Source: UBA2450 sp045226015
Lineage (GTDB): Bacteria; Bacillota_I; Bacilli_A; RFN20; CAG-826
Length of the DNA stretch: 35,764 nucleotides
Direction: 5' to 3'
Assembly (NCBI GenBank): GCA_045226015.1
Contig: JBGVBY010000002.1
Coordinates: 1 to 35,764, forward strand
The translations under genes and the position numbers were made by a program. Below, piece by piece: positions 7,938 to 15,566 of this stretch. The first letter of the stretch is position 1; every line of letters begins with the position of its first letter. The notes below the pieces were generated by a model that had not been told where the DNA came from, searched no databases, and saw only the letters and a program-made list of their open reading frames with translations.

Positions 7938-8864
7938 CTATTTTTCAAATAAAGAAGTTGATAAATATCTGTCGCCACTATCAGGGAATAACACTACGAC
8001 ATTTTTACCTTCAAATTCTTCTCTTTCACAGACTTTGATTGCACTAGCTAAAGCAGCGCCGCTAGATATACCTACAAGTAACCCTTCTAAAGAACCAACA
8101 AGACGAGCACATTCTAAAGCGTCTTCATCGCTAACTGTAGTCATTTCATCAATGATATCTAAGTCTAAAATCTTTGGAATAAAACCAGCTCCAATGCCTT
8201 GAATAGCGTGTTTCCCACTTCTTCCTTTGGAAATGACTGGACTATTTGCTGGTTCAACTCCAATAACTTTGACATCATTAATCATTTCTTTGAGGTACTT
8301 TCCAGTGCCACTAATCGTGCCACCAGTGCCAATACCAGCAACAAAAGCGTCAATTCTACCACCTAAATCACTGAAGATTTCTGGACCAGTAGTTTCATAA
8401 TGCGCTCTAACGTTAGCGAAGTTATCAAATTGTCCTAATATGATTGAATTAGGATTTTGTTCATGAAGTTCGTTAGCCTTAGCGATTGCCCCTTTCATAC
8501 CTAAAGAAGCATCGGAAAGAACAATTTCTGCTCCATAAGCTTTTAATAGTTTTCTTCTTTCAATAGACATACTTTCTGGCATCACTAAAATGCAGCGATA
8601 TCCTTTCATCGCACAAATAGAGGCAATACCAATACCAGTGTTACCACTGGTAGGTTCAATAATAATTGTATCGTCGTTTAATAATCCTCTGTCTAAAGCA
8701 TCATTAATCATATATAGAGCAGCACGGTCTTTAACCGAGCCAGTAGGATTAAAATATTCAACTTTTGCAAATAAATGACATTTTAAAGAGAACTCTTCTT
8801 CAATATGAGTGAGTTCAATAAGAGGGGTGTTACCAACAATTGCCGTAGAATCTTTAAATAGCAT
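7938..8864 (-). CDS. cysK: cysteine synthase (O-acetylserine sulfhydrylase)
   Basis: PLP enzyme of 308 residues that makes L-cysteine from O-acetylserine and sulfide. Motifs: VGNTPLIEL at 10-18; the PLP lysine K45 in TGSVKDRA; the substrate loop TSGNTGIGIAS; the phosphate-binding GIGTGGTISGTG; and PDSGDRYLST at the C-terminus holding the pyridine-binding Ser. No C-terminal CBS domain, so CysK/CysM type rather than cystathionine beta-synthase. AAAGGAG lies 7 bases before the ATG, inside the end of the thioesterase gene, whose stop is only two bases upstream, so translation is probably coupled. No cysE is adjacent. Confidence 0.96.
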   Translation of the reverse strand: MLFKDSTAIVGNTPLIELTHIEEEFSLKCHLFAKVEYFNPTGSVKDRAALYMINDALDRGLLNDDTIIIEPTSGNTGIGIASICAMKGYRCILVMPESMSIERRKLLKAYGAEIVLSDASLGMKGAIAKANELHEQNPNSIILGQFDNFANVRAHYETTGPEIFSDLGGRIDAFVAGIGTGGTISGTGKYLKEMINDVKVIGVEPANSPVISKGRSGKHAIQGIGAGFIPKILDLDIIDEMTTVSDEDALECARLVGSLEGLLVGISSGAALASAIKVCEREEFEGKNVVVLFPDSGDRYLSTSLFEK

Positions 8865-8866
8865 AG

Positions 8867-9580
8867 CTATCTCCTTTCATACTCAATAAGCGCAGTGAAG
8901 TGATTTGTGTCACCAACTTTGCCTTTGGTAATTTCCTTCTCTTCTTTATTTGAATATAAGTTAACTTCTTCATCAAAGACGATTTCTTTGTCGTAATTGA
9001 TAGATAATGAACAAATACGATTATGACGATAAAAATCTAAATCGTGAGTGTCTAATATATAACTTATATAAAAGGTATTATTTAAGTGACCGTTAAGATC
9101 AACTTCAGAATATTTAACTTTTCGTGTATCTACTAAAGTAGCAGCGTCTCCATTAATTTTTTCAGGAAGTGGTAAATCATTCTTATCTTTCTCTGCTTTA
9201 AGTGGTTTGAAGCCTTCAGGTTTTATGACCACTCTTCTAGTTTCCTTATTAATAAGGGTCCACATACCACTACTAGAAATTAAAAGTTCGCCCTTTTTGT
9301 CATAAATTTCAAAATAACGTGGGAAAATAAATGATTTTTGTTCTCCTGGATGTGTGGTTATTGTTATCACTTCGTTAAGTTTAGGAGTTCGATAGATTTT
9401 TACATCCGCTCTAATAACAACCCATAAGAGGTTATTTTTAAGTAAATCAAAAGTTCCAGCAGATAAACTTTCTACATGATTTGATGCGACTTCTTGCATG
9501 AATTTGAAAAGTGATGAGAGTTTAAGCTCAAAGTTTATATCTACGTCAATTGAGGTTATAACGAATTTTTGTTTAAACAT
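8867..9580 (-). CDS. acyl-ACP thioesterase (FatA-like)
   Basis: A 237-residue double hot-dog thioesterase (Acyl-ACP_TE family) that releases fatty acid from acyl carrier protein. The first hot dog spans about 1-130 (LFKFMQEVASNHVESL; WVVIRADVKIYR), the second about 145-237. The catalytic region KYSEVDLNGHLNNTFYISYIL carries the D-x-N-x-H-x-NN pattern of the family. First gene of the operon with cysK, PAP2 phosphatase and aquaporin. No clear Shine-Dalgarno before 9580; the upstream region (9581-9618) is AT-rich with a TATTAT hexamer 13 bases from the ATG. With the PAP2 enzyme it hints at membrane-lipid turnover, though cysK and aquaporin do not fit one pathway. Confidence 0.92.
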   Translation of the reverse strand: MFKQKFVITSIDVDINFELKLSSLFKFMQEVASNHVESLSAGTFDLLKNNLLWVVIRADVKIYRTPKLNEVITITTHPGEQKSFIFPRYFEIYDKKGELLISSSGMWTLINKETRRVVIKPEGFKPLKAEKDKNDLPLPEKINGDAATLVDTRKVKYSEVDLNGHLNNTFYISYILDTHDLDFYRHNRICSLSINYDKEIVFDEEVNLYSNKEEKEITKGKVGDTNHFTALIEYERR

Positions 9581-9618
9581 ATTTAACTTTTAAATAATAT
9601 CATTATTTCAAATAAAAA

Positions 9619-9642
9619 GCGTAGCGATTTATTCCGCTACGC
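9619..9642 (-). terminator. clpB: clpB terminator
   Basis: Eight-pair perfect stem GCGTAGCG/CGCTACGC with an 8-base loop, followed on minus by TTTTTATTTG. 16 bases after the clpB stop. Confidence 0.92.
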
Positions 9643-9657
9643 CTAGATTATTTTATT

Positions 9658-11766
9658 TTACTTAATGACAACGTTATTCCCGTCATAATCAAGAACATAC
9701 TTCTTATCAGTGGATAATTTACCTTCAACAATGTTTCGAGCGATCAATGTTTCGATATTGTTTTGGATAAATCTCTTAATTGGTCTAGCACCAAAGCGAT
9801 CACTATAAGAATTATCGAGAATATACTTCTTAACCGCATCAGTAAATTCAAATGAATAATAAGATTGTTTTAGTCTTTCGTTAAGATCATTAAGCATCTT
9901 ATTAACTATCATTCCTTGCACTTCTTTAGAAAGAGGTGAGAAATACACAATCTCATCAATTCTATTTAAGAATTCAGGTTTGAATGTTTGATGGAGCAAT
10001 CCTTCGACCTTATCTCTTTGATTGTTGAGAAGGTATTCACTACCTAAGTTACTAGTCATAATGATGATTGTGTTTTTAAAGTCCACAACACGACCTTGAG
10101 AATCGGTAAGTCTACCATCGTCTAACATTTGAAGCAATAAGTTAAATACTTCAGGATGTGCTTTTTCGATTTCATCGAATAAAACAATAGAGTATGGATT
10201 TCTTCTCACTTTTTCAGTTAATTGTCCACCTTCTTCATAACCAACATATCCCGGTGGGGCTCCAATTAATCTAGAAGTTGAGTATTTCTCCATATATTCA
10301 CTCATATCGATACGAATAATATGAGATTCGCTATCAAATAAAGCCTCTGCTAGAGCACGAGCAACTTCAGTCTTACCAACACCGGTAGGTCCTAGGAATA
10401 AGAAGGAACCAATTGGTCGATTGGAATCTTTGATTCCCGCTCTTTGTCTAAGGATTGCGTCACTCACCAACGATAACGCTTCATCTTGTCCAATAACTCT
10501 TTTTTGTAGAGTGGCTTTTAAATCTAGGATTTTTTCTCTATCTCCTTTTTCAATTTTGGATAGAGGAATATTTGTCATCTTGGAAATAATACGGGCAATT
10601 TGTTCTTCATCCACCACTTCAGAAAGCAAACGCTCAGAGCCATTACTAACATCTAGTTCTTTAAGTTTTTTCTCTAATTCAGGGATTTTCTTATATTGTA
10701 ATTCGCCAGCTTTTTCATATTCAGAATGGCTTAAGGCAACTTCTAAATCAAACTTTGCTTTTTCAAGTTGTCCTTTCGCTTCTTTAACTTTAAGGATGTC
10801 TTCTTTTTCTTTCTTCCATTTATCTTGAAGTTCATTATCTTTCTTAAGAAGTCTAGAAAGTTCTTCATTAACTTCACCTAAACGTTTCTTGCTAGCTTCA
10901 TCACTTTCTTTAGAAAGAGCAACCTTTTCAATTTGAAGTTGTCTAATTTTTCTTTCAAGTTCATCAAGTTCAGCAGGCATGCTTGCGAGTTCAACTTTAA
11001 TAGACGCGCAAGCTTCATCCACTAAGTCGATTGCTTTATCTGGAAGGAATCTACTTGTTAAATATCTATTGCTTAAGGTAGCGGCTGCCACTAAAGCGTT
11101 ATCAGTAATTTTTACTCCATGGAAAGACTCGAATCTATTTTTAAGTCCACGAAGAATAGTAACGGTGTCTTCTACACTTGGTTCATTAATTAAAACTGGT
11201 TGGAATCGTCTTTCTAGAGCGCGATCTTTCTCAATATACTCGCGATATTCTTTTAAAGTAGTCGCGCCTATACAATCAATCTCACCTCTAGCAAGCATAG
11301 GTTTAAGCATATTAGAAGCATCAAGAGCTCCATCTGTCCTACCCGCTCCAACAATAAGATGAATTTCATCAATGAAAAGAATAATCTTTCCTTCAGATTC
11401 TTTAATCTTATTCAAAACAGCTTTAAGACGTTCTTCGAATTCTCCACGATATTTAGCACCCGCAACAAGAGCGCCCATATCGAGTTCATAAATGATCTTA
11501 TCCTTAAGGATAGTAGGAACATCATCTTTGACAATACGTTCAGCTAATCCTTCAAGAATTGCGGTTTTACCAACACCTGGTTCACCGAGTAAAATGACGT
11601 TATTTTTAGTTTTTCTAGCTAATATTTCAATGATTTTTCTTATCTCTTCATCACGGCCAATAACAGGATCGATTTTTCCTTTTTTAACTTCTTCACATAT
11701 GTTACGGCCAAATTTTTGAAGGACTTCTTTATCATTTTCATAATCTGGTACTTGATTCATTTGCAT
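9658..11766 (-). CDS. clpB: ClpB disaggregase lacking the N-terminal domain
   Basis: Hsp100 AAA+ chaperone that pulls polypeptides out of aggregates with DnaK. At 702 residues it is about 150 shorter than standard ClpB: the chain starts almost directly at AAA-1 (IDPVIGRDEEIRKI), so the Clp_N domain is absent, as in mycoplasma ClpB. AAA-1 Walker A is GEPGVGKT near residue 62 and Walker B is IILFIDEIH. A full M-domain coiled coil spans about 260-385, marking ClpB rather than ClpA/ClpC. AAA-2 has GPTGVGKT near 459 and IVLFDEIEKAHP. No C-terminal IGF/L loop of ClpP binders is seen. Strong AAGGAGG before the ATG at 11766. Regulated by CIRCE/HrcA (see 11808-11834). Confidence 0.96.
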   Translation of the reverse strand: MQMNQVPDYENDKEVLQKFGRNICEEVKKGKIDPVIGRDEEIRKIIEILARKTKNNVILLGEPGVGKTAILEGLAERIVKDDVPTILKDKIIYELDMGALVAGAKYRGEFEERLKAVLNKIKESEGKIILFIDEIHLIVGAGRTDGALDASNMLKPMLARGEIDCIGATTLKEYREYIEKDRALERRFQPVLINEPSVEDTVTILRGLKNRFESFHGVKITDNALVAAATLSNRYLTSRFLPDKAIDLVDEACASIKVELASMPAELDELERKIRQLQIEKVALSKESDEASKKRLGEVNEELSRLLKKDNELQDKWKKEKEDILKVKEAKGQLEKAKFDLEVALSHSEYEKAGELQYKKIPELEKKLKELDVSNGSERLLSEVVDEEQIARIISKMTNIPLSKIEKGDREKILDLKATLQKRVIGQDEALSLVSDAILRQRAGIKDSNRPIGSFLFLGPTGVGKTEVARALAEALFDSESHIIRIDMSEYMEKYSTSRLIGAPPGYVGYEEGGQLTEKVRRNPYSIVLFDEIEKAHPEVFNLLLQMLDDGRLTDSQGRVVDFKNTIIIMTSNLGSEYLLNNQRDKVEGLLHQTFKPEFLNRIDEIVYFSPLSKEVQGMIVNKMLNDLNERLKQSYYSFEFTDAVKKYILDNSYSDRFGARPIKRFIQNNIETLIARNIVEGKLSTDKKYVLDYDGNNVVIK

Positions 11767-11807
11767 AAATTTAATCCTCCTTTATGTACTTCTATTTTAT
11801 CACAAAA

Positions 11808-11834
11808 TTAGCACTCTTCAAGCGTGAGTGCTAA
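11808..11834 (-). promoter_or_regulatory. clpB: CIRCE element (HrcA operator) over the clpB promoter
   Basis: Perfect consensus: TTAGCACTC (11808-11816), nine-base spacer, GAGTGCTAA (11826-11834). On the minus strand a -35 TTGAAG lies in the CIRCE spacer region and a TGATAAAAT extended -10 follows 16 bases later, so HrcA binding would block the core promoter. This predicts heat-shock control of clpB by HrcA rather than CtsR, as in Mollicutes. Confidence 0.95.
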
Positions 11835-11842
11835 AAAACTTT

Positions 11843-11857
11843 ATACACATTGTGTAT
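11843..11857. promoter_or_regulatory. 15-bp palindrome between clpB and csoR promoters
   Basis: ATACACA-T-TGTGTAT, a perfect inverted repeat with a one-base centre, between CIRCE and the csoR promoter. Shares its TACACA/TGTGTA arms with the palindrome in the PFOR promoter. Regulator unknown. Confidence 0.4.
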
Positions 11858-11890
11858 CTTTTTCTTTATGAGCACTTCTCTTTCATTTTA

Positions 11891-11910
11891 ATACCCATTG
11901 GGGGTATACT
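11891..11910 (+). promoter_or_regulatory. csoR: CsoR operator overlapping the csoR-copA promoter
   Basis: ATACCC-ATTGG-GGGTAT (11891-11907) is the symmetric G/C-core operator typical of copper-sensing CsoR repressors. It overlaps the -10 TATACT (11905-11910). The repressor encoded immediately downstream would sit on its own promoter and be released by Cu(I). The -35 is weak (TTTCAT region). Confidence 0.88.
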
Positions 11911-11928
11911 TTATTCGAGGAAAATATT

Positions 11929-12222
11929 ATGGAAAATTGTCCGCACTGTAAGAAAAAAGTGAGAAGCGAAGAGCTTACTACAAATTTAACCACTAGACTC
12001 AATCGTATCTCTGGTCAATTAAACGGAGTCAAAAAGATGCTTGATGAAGAAAGATATTGTAGCGATATCTTAATTCAAATAGCTGCAATTGAAAGCGCAC
12101 TTAAAGAAGTTGGTTTTATTATTCTAAAAGATCATATGCTTACCTGCGTAAGTGATGATATCAAAAATAACGACTTTTCTTCTTTAGAAGAAGCAATTGA
12201 AATTAGTAAGAAATTAAAATGA
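11929..12222 (+). CDS. csoR: copper-sensing repressor CsoR
   Basis: A 97-residue all-helical DUF156 protein. Residues C44, H69 and C73 (in RYCSDI and KDHMLTC) have exactly the 25/4 spacing of the Cu(I) ligands C36-H61-C65 of Mycobacterium tuberculosis CsoR, so it is predicted to sense Cu(I). The core pattern TRLNRISGQLNGVKKMLDEE matches the DNA-binding helices. It has an N-terminal CPHCKKK extension with an extra CxxC. GAGGA Shine-Dalgarno 7 bases before the ATG. The stop overlaps the copA start (ATGA), so the two are translationally coupled and form a self-regulated copper-efflux operon. Confidence 0.96.
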   Translation: MENCPHCKKKVRSEELTTNLTTRLNRISGQLNGVKKMLDEERYCSDILIQIAAIESALKEVGFIILKDHMLTCVSDDIKNNDFSSLEEAIEISKKLK

Positions 12223-14792
12223 TACTAGATAAAAAATATAAAATAACAGGAATGAGTTGTGCGGCTTGCTCAAGCCGTGTTGATAAGGTAGTTAGAAGCC
12301 TTAGTGGCGTTAAAGAAGTTAATGTCAATCTTTTGACTAACTCAATGGTTGTCAGTTATGACGAGAAAATAGTAAATGCTTCTACTATCACTAAAGCAGT
12401 TGAAAAAGCTGGATACGGAGCGGAACTCCTTCAAGAAAACAATCATGGCTTATCAATCTCAAAAGAGGAATTGAAAGATACATCCACTCCTAAACTACTG
12501 AAAAGATTGATTATTTCCTTTGTGTTATTAATCCCACTTTTTTATTTGAGCATGGGTTATATGCTTAACTGGCCAATTGGAGAGTTAAGAAACAACCTAT
12601 ACATACTCGCAATTATAGAATTTGTTCTCTCTTTATTAATTATTCTCATAAATAACAAATTCTTTATAAGTGGAACAAAAGCGTTACTACATCTATCTCC
12701 AAACATGGATTCTTTAGTGATGATAGGAAGCGGAGTCAGTTTTATTTATTCTGTAGTAATGGGGTCAATCCTAATATCGAACACGATTAACGGAGATTCT
12801 TTAGAATCTTTGAACATGATTATGATGAATATATCTTTTGAAACCGCTGGAATGGTTCCAACATTGATAACGATAGGAAAAACATTAGAGAGTTATTCAA
12901 AAGGCAAAACCACAAACGCGATAAAAGATTTAATGGATTTGTCTCCAAAGACCGCAACTATTCTTGATAATGGAGTTGAAATAGAAATCCCAGTAGAAGA
13001 TGTAAAAATAGACACAATATTTGTTATTAAACCTGGAGAGAATGTTCCAGTAGATGGAGAGATTATTGAAGGTAATGGTTCTATTGATGAATCAATGTTA
13101 ACTGGAGAAAGCATGCCTATAGATAAATCTATTGGAGATATCGTTAAAAGTGGAACTACTTCTATTAATGGGGTTTTAATCTGTAGAGCAATTAGAGTCG
13201 GTAAAGATACTACTCTTAACCAAATAATTTCAGCGGTTGAGAAAGCTGCTAATAGTAAAGCAAAAATTAGTAAAATTGCAGATAGAGTAAGTTCAATATT
13301 CGTGCCGGTCGTCATATTAATATCAATAATTGTATTTACCTTTTGGATGTCTTTTGGAAACGAATTCTTACTAAATCACCCAGATATAAAGTCTTCATTA
13401 CTCTCTTATTCATTTGAAAGATCGATTGCGATATTAGTCATTTCTTGTCCATGCGCTTTAGGACTTGCAACACCTGTAGCAATTATGGTTGGAAGTGGCA
13501 AAGCTGCTAGAAATGGGATCCTATTTAAAAACGCGGAAGCGATTGAAGAAACAGGAAAAGTTGATTACGTAATATTAGATAAAACAGGAACAATAACAGA
13601 AGGGAAACCATCAGTAACAAAAGTGATTTCCTATATTGATGAAAACGAATTATTGTCCATTGCTTTGTCGTTAGAAAACGGAAGTTCACACCCATTAGCA
13701 GAGGCTGTTAAGAAGTATTGTATTGATAACAAAATCTCTGGCAAATCCGCCACGGATTACATCTCAATAAATGGGCGTGGAATCACAGCAAAAATAGGAA
13801 AAGAGGCCTATTTTGCCGGTAATTTAGCCTATTTTAACGAAAAATCATCGGCAAAACTCGATTATCTCATATACGAAGAGTTATCTAAACAAGGAAGTAC
13901 ACCACTATTATTCTTCACAGACAATAAACTGCTTGGCATCATTGCTGTCAGCGATAAAATCAAAGAAGATAGTGTCAAAGCCATCTCCTTAATCAAAAGC
14001 TTAGGAGTAGTTCCTATAATGCTAACTGGAGATAATGATTTGGTTGCAAAACACATAGCAAATCAAGTCGGAATTGATATTGTTATCAGTAACGTCCTTC
14101 CAGAAGGAAAGTTAGACATCATTAATAAGTTCAAGAAATATGGAAAAGTAATGATGGTTGGAGATGGTATTAATGACGCCATTGCGTTAACAAGTGCTGA
14201 TATTGGAGTGGCAATTGGGTCAGGAAGCGATGTTGCCATTAATAGCGGGTCTATCGTTTTAATGAAATCCACTCTAATGGATCTATATGCTGCAATAAGA
14301 TTATCTTCTTATACGTATTTGAATATAAAAGAGAACCTATTTTGGGCATTTATATATAACTTAATTATGATTCCTATAGCGGCTGGAGCGTTTTCACAAG
14401 TTGGACTATATAGAGTTCTTCCTTGGATGGGAAGCGCTGCAATGGCAGCCTCAAGTGTCTTTGTGGTTCTTAACGCTTTAAGAATTAATCTATTTAATCC
14501 ATATAGAAAAAGAACAAAGCAAAAGAAAGTTCCAATTCCAGATTTCATAAATAATTGTGAGGTATGTTCTAATAAAGGAGAAAAGATCATGGAAAAAACA
14601 ATTAAAATTGAAGGCATGATGTGCATGCACTGCGTTCAACACGTAAAAGAAGCTTTAACTGACGTTAAAGGGGTTGAAGAAGTTGAAGTATCTTTAGATA
14701 ATGGTGAAGCAACAATCAAAAGTAAAAAAGAAATAAAAGAAAAACTACTTATAGATGCAGTTACTAAGGCTGGCTATAAAGTAGTTCAATAA
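12219..14792 (+). CDS. copA: Cu(I)-exporting P1B-type ATPase with C-terminal CopZ-like domain
   Basis: An 857-residue copper pump. N-terminal HMA domain with GMSCAAC (residues 11-17); membrane helices; actuator loop MLTGES near 293; metal-site CPCALG near 409; phosphorylation site DKTGTITEG near 453; nucleotide-binding SSHPLAEA; MLTGDN; hinge GDGINDA. After the last membrane helix a Lys/Pro-rich linker with CEVC leads to a second HMA domain (791-857) with GMMCMHC. Such a carboxy-terminal metal domain is uncommon; standard CopA ends after the helices and CopZ is separate. An internal Shine-Dalgarno and ATG at 14574-14591 could yield the last domain on its own. Overlaps csoR by four bases; its stop abuts the stop of the convergent response regulator, with no terminator between. 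Confidence 0.96.
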   Translation: MILDKKYKITGMSCAACSSRVDKVVRSLSGVKEVNVNLLTNSMVVSYDEKIVNASTITKAVEKAGYGAELLQENNHGLSISKEELKDTSTPKLLKRLIISFVLLIPLFYLSMGYMLNWPIGELRNNLYILAIIEFVLSLLIILINNKFFISGTKALLHLSPNMDSLVMIGSGVSFIYSVVMGSILISNTINGDSLESLNMIMMNISFETAGMVPTLITIGKTLESYSKGKTTNAIKDLMDLSPKTATILDNGVEIEIPVEDVKIDTIFVIKPGENVPVDGEIIEGNGSIDESMLTGESMPIDKSIGDIVKSGTTSINGVLICRAIRVGKDTTLNQIISAVEKAANSKAKISKIADRVSSIFVPVVILISIIVFTFWMSFGNEFLLNHPDIKSSLLSYSFERSIAILVISCPCALGLATPVAIMVGSGKAARNGILFKNAEAIEETGKVDYVILDKTGTITEGKPSVTKVISYIDENELLSIALSLENGSSHPLAEAVKKYCIDNKISGKSATDYISINGRGITAKIGKEAYFAGNLAYFNEKSSAKLDYLIYEELSKQGSTPLLFFTDNKLLGIIAVSDKIKEDSVKAISLIKSLGVVPIMLTGDNDLVAKHIANQVGIDIVISNVLPEGKLDIINKFKKYGKVMMVGDGINDAIALTSADIGVAIGSGSDVAINSGSIVLMKSTLMDLYAAIRLSSYTYLNIKENLFWAFIYNLIMIPIAAGAFSQVGLYRVLPWMGSAAMAASSVFVVLNALRINLFNPYRKRTKQKKVPIPDFINNCEVCSNKGEKIMEKTIKIEGMMCMHCVQHVKEALTDVKGVEEVEVSLDNGEATIKSKKEIKEKLLIDAVTKAGYKVVQ
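14574..14580 (+). promoter_or_regulatory. internal Shine-Dalgarno for a CopZ product inside copA
   Basis: AAAGGAG followed by an 8-base spacer and an in-frame ATG (14589-14591). It is as strong as the best sites in the window and sits exactly at the start of the C-terminal HMA domain. Confidence 0.7.
14589..14792 (+). CDS. possible stand-alone CopZ-like copper chaperone (internal start in copA)
   Basis: In the same frame as copA, this internal start would give a 67-residue HMA protein with the Cu(I) motif GMMCMHC and a complete beta-alpha-beta-beta-alpha-beta length, the size of free CopZ chaperones. The sequence shows the ribosome site and ATG; that both long and short proteins are made is inference. 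A likely history is fusion of a downstream copZ gene to copA by loss of the copA stop, with the old start signals kept. E. coli copA makes a CopZ-like fragment by a different route, programmed frameshifting at the N-terminal domain. Confidence 0.55.
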   Translation: MEKTIKIEGMMCMHCVQHVKEALTDVKGVEEVEVSLDNGEATIKSKKEIKEKLLIDAVTKAGYKVVQ

Positions 14793-15566
14793 TTATTCGT
14801 TAAGATATTCTAGTTCGTTTTCAAATGGAATGGACCATTCATAAGAGATGAGGAACTCTCCTGGAAAATGCTTACTCTTTTTATCTAGCAAATCATAATA
14901 ATCGCACTTAATATTCTTAGTGTTTAAAGATAAAGATGCTCTAGAGAAATTAACACAGTTAAAATCGATCTCTTGTAGAGTTTGTCTAAGTCTCCACACT
15001 GCATCACGATATAAAATCTTCGCTTTGTCGATTTGTTTATCGGGCCATAAAAAGGTGATTACTTGTTCCATTGTTAAGCTTTTCCCACGATGAACAACTA
15101 ATAACGCTAATAATTCTTTTGATTTCGAAGAGGAAAATTTGACAAGTCGTGAATTATAGAAACAATCAAACGATCCAAAGGTTTTTACAACCATCACGGA
15201 TGTTTGATTTTTTATTAAATTGATATGGGCTTCAAGTTCCATTAAGCTTACTGGTTTATATATCAAACCAACAACATTTTTTCTAATCTTTTCAGGTAAA
15301 TCATCTATGGTAATGTTTAAACCTGTAATGAAACAAATTCTAATATCAGGAGAAATCTTTATTAATTCTTGAGCAAGATCCTCACCTGATATATTGGGCA
15401 TCTTGATATCTAAAAACGCTCCATCGACATCATTGTTTTTAACATAGTTAAGTATAAGGTTTAAATCATCTTTAAAGAACTTATATTCAACATTATCGTT
15501 ATTGATAATTTGATCGAGAAATAAATGTAAAGAAAGGATTTCATCATCCACTACTATGAGTTTCAT
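14793..15566 (-). CDS. response regulator with SARP-like DNA-binding domain
   Basis: A 257-residue two-domain regulator. The receiver domain (about 1-122) has all active residues: acidic pair in VVDDE, phosphoacceptor Asp in GAFLDIKMPN, Thr in FITG, Lys in IYKPVS. The C-terminal part (about 130-257) has a winged-helix/activator pattern, KSKELLALLVVHRGKSLTMEQV then LWPD and LYRDAVWRLRQTL, typical of SARP/BTAD-type transcription factors rather than LytTR. The start codon overlaps the sensor kinase stop by four bases (ATGA), so both are one operon. Its stop lies directly against the copA stop on the other strand. Target genes are unknown. Confidence 0.88.
   Translation of the reverse strand: MKLIVVDDEILSLHLFLDQIINNDNVEYKFFKDDLNLILNYVKNNDVDGAFLDIKMPNISGEDLAQELIKISPDIRICFITGLNITIDDLPEKIRKNVVGLIYKPVSLMELEAHINLIKNQTSVMVVKTFGSFDCFYNSRLVKFSSSKSKELLALLVVHRGKSLTMEQVITFLWPDKQIDKAKILYRDAVWRLRQTLQEIDFNCVNFSRASLSLNTKNIKCDYYDLLDKKSKHFPGEFLISYEWSIPFENELEYLNE

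Noticed and set aside
10979..11362. Plus-strand open frame of 127 codons opposite clpB
   Set aside because: Antisense shadow of a highly conserved gene; no ribosome site.
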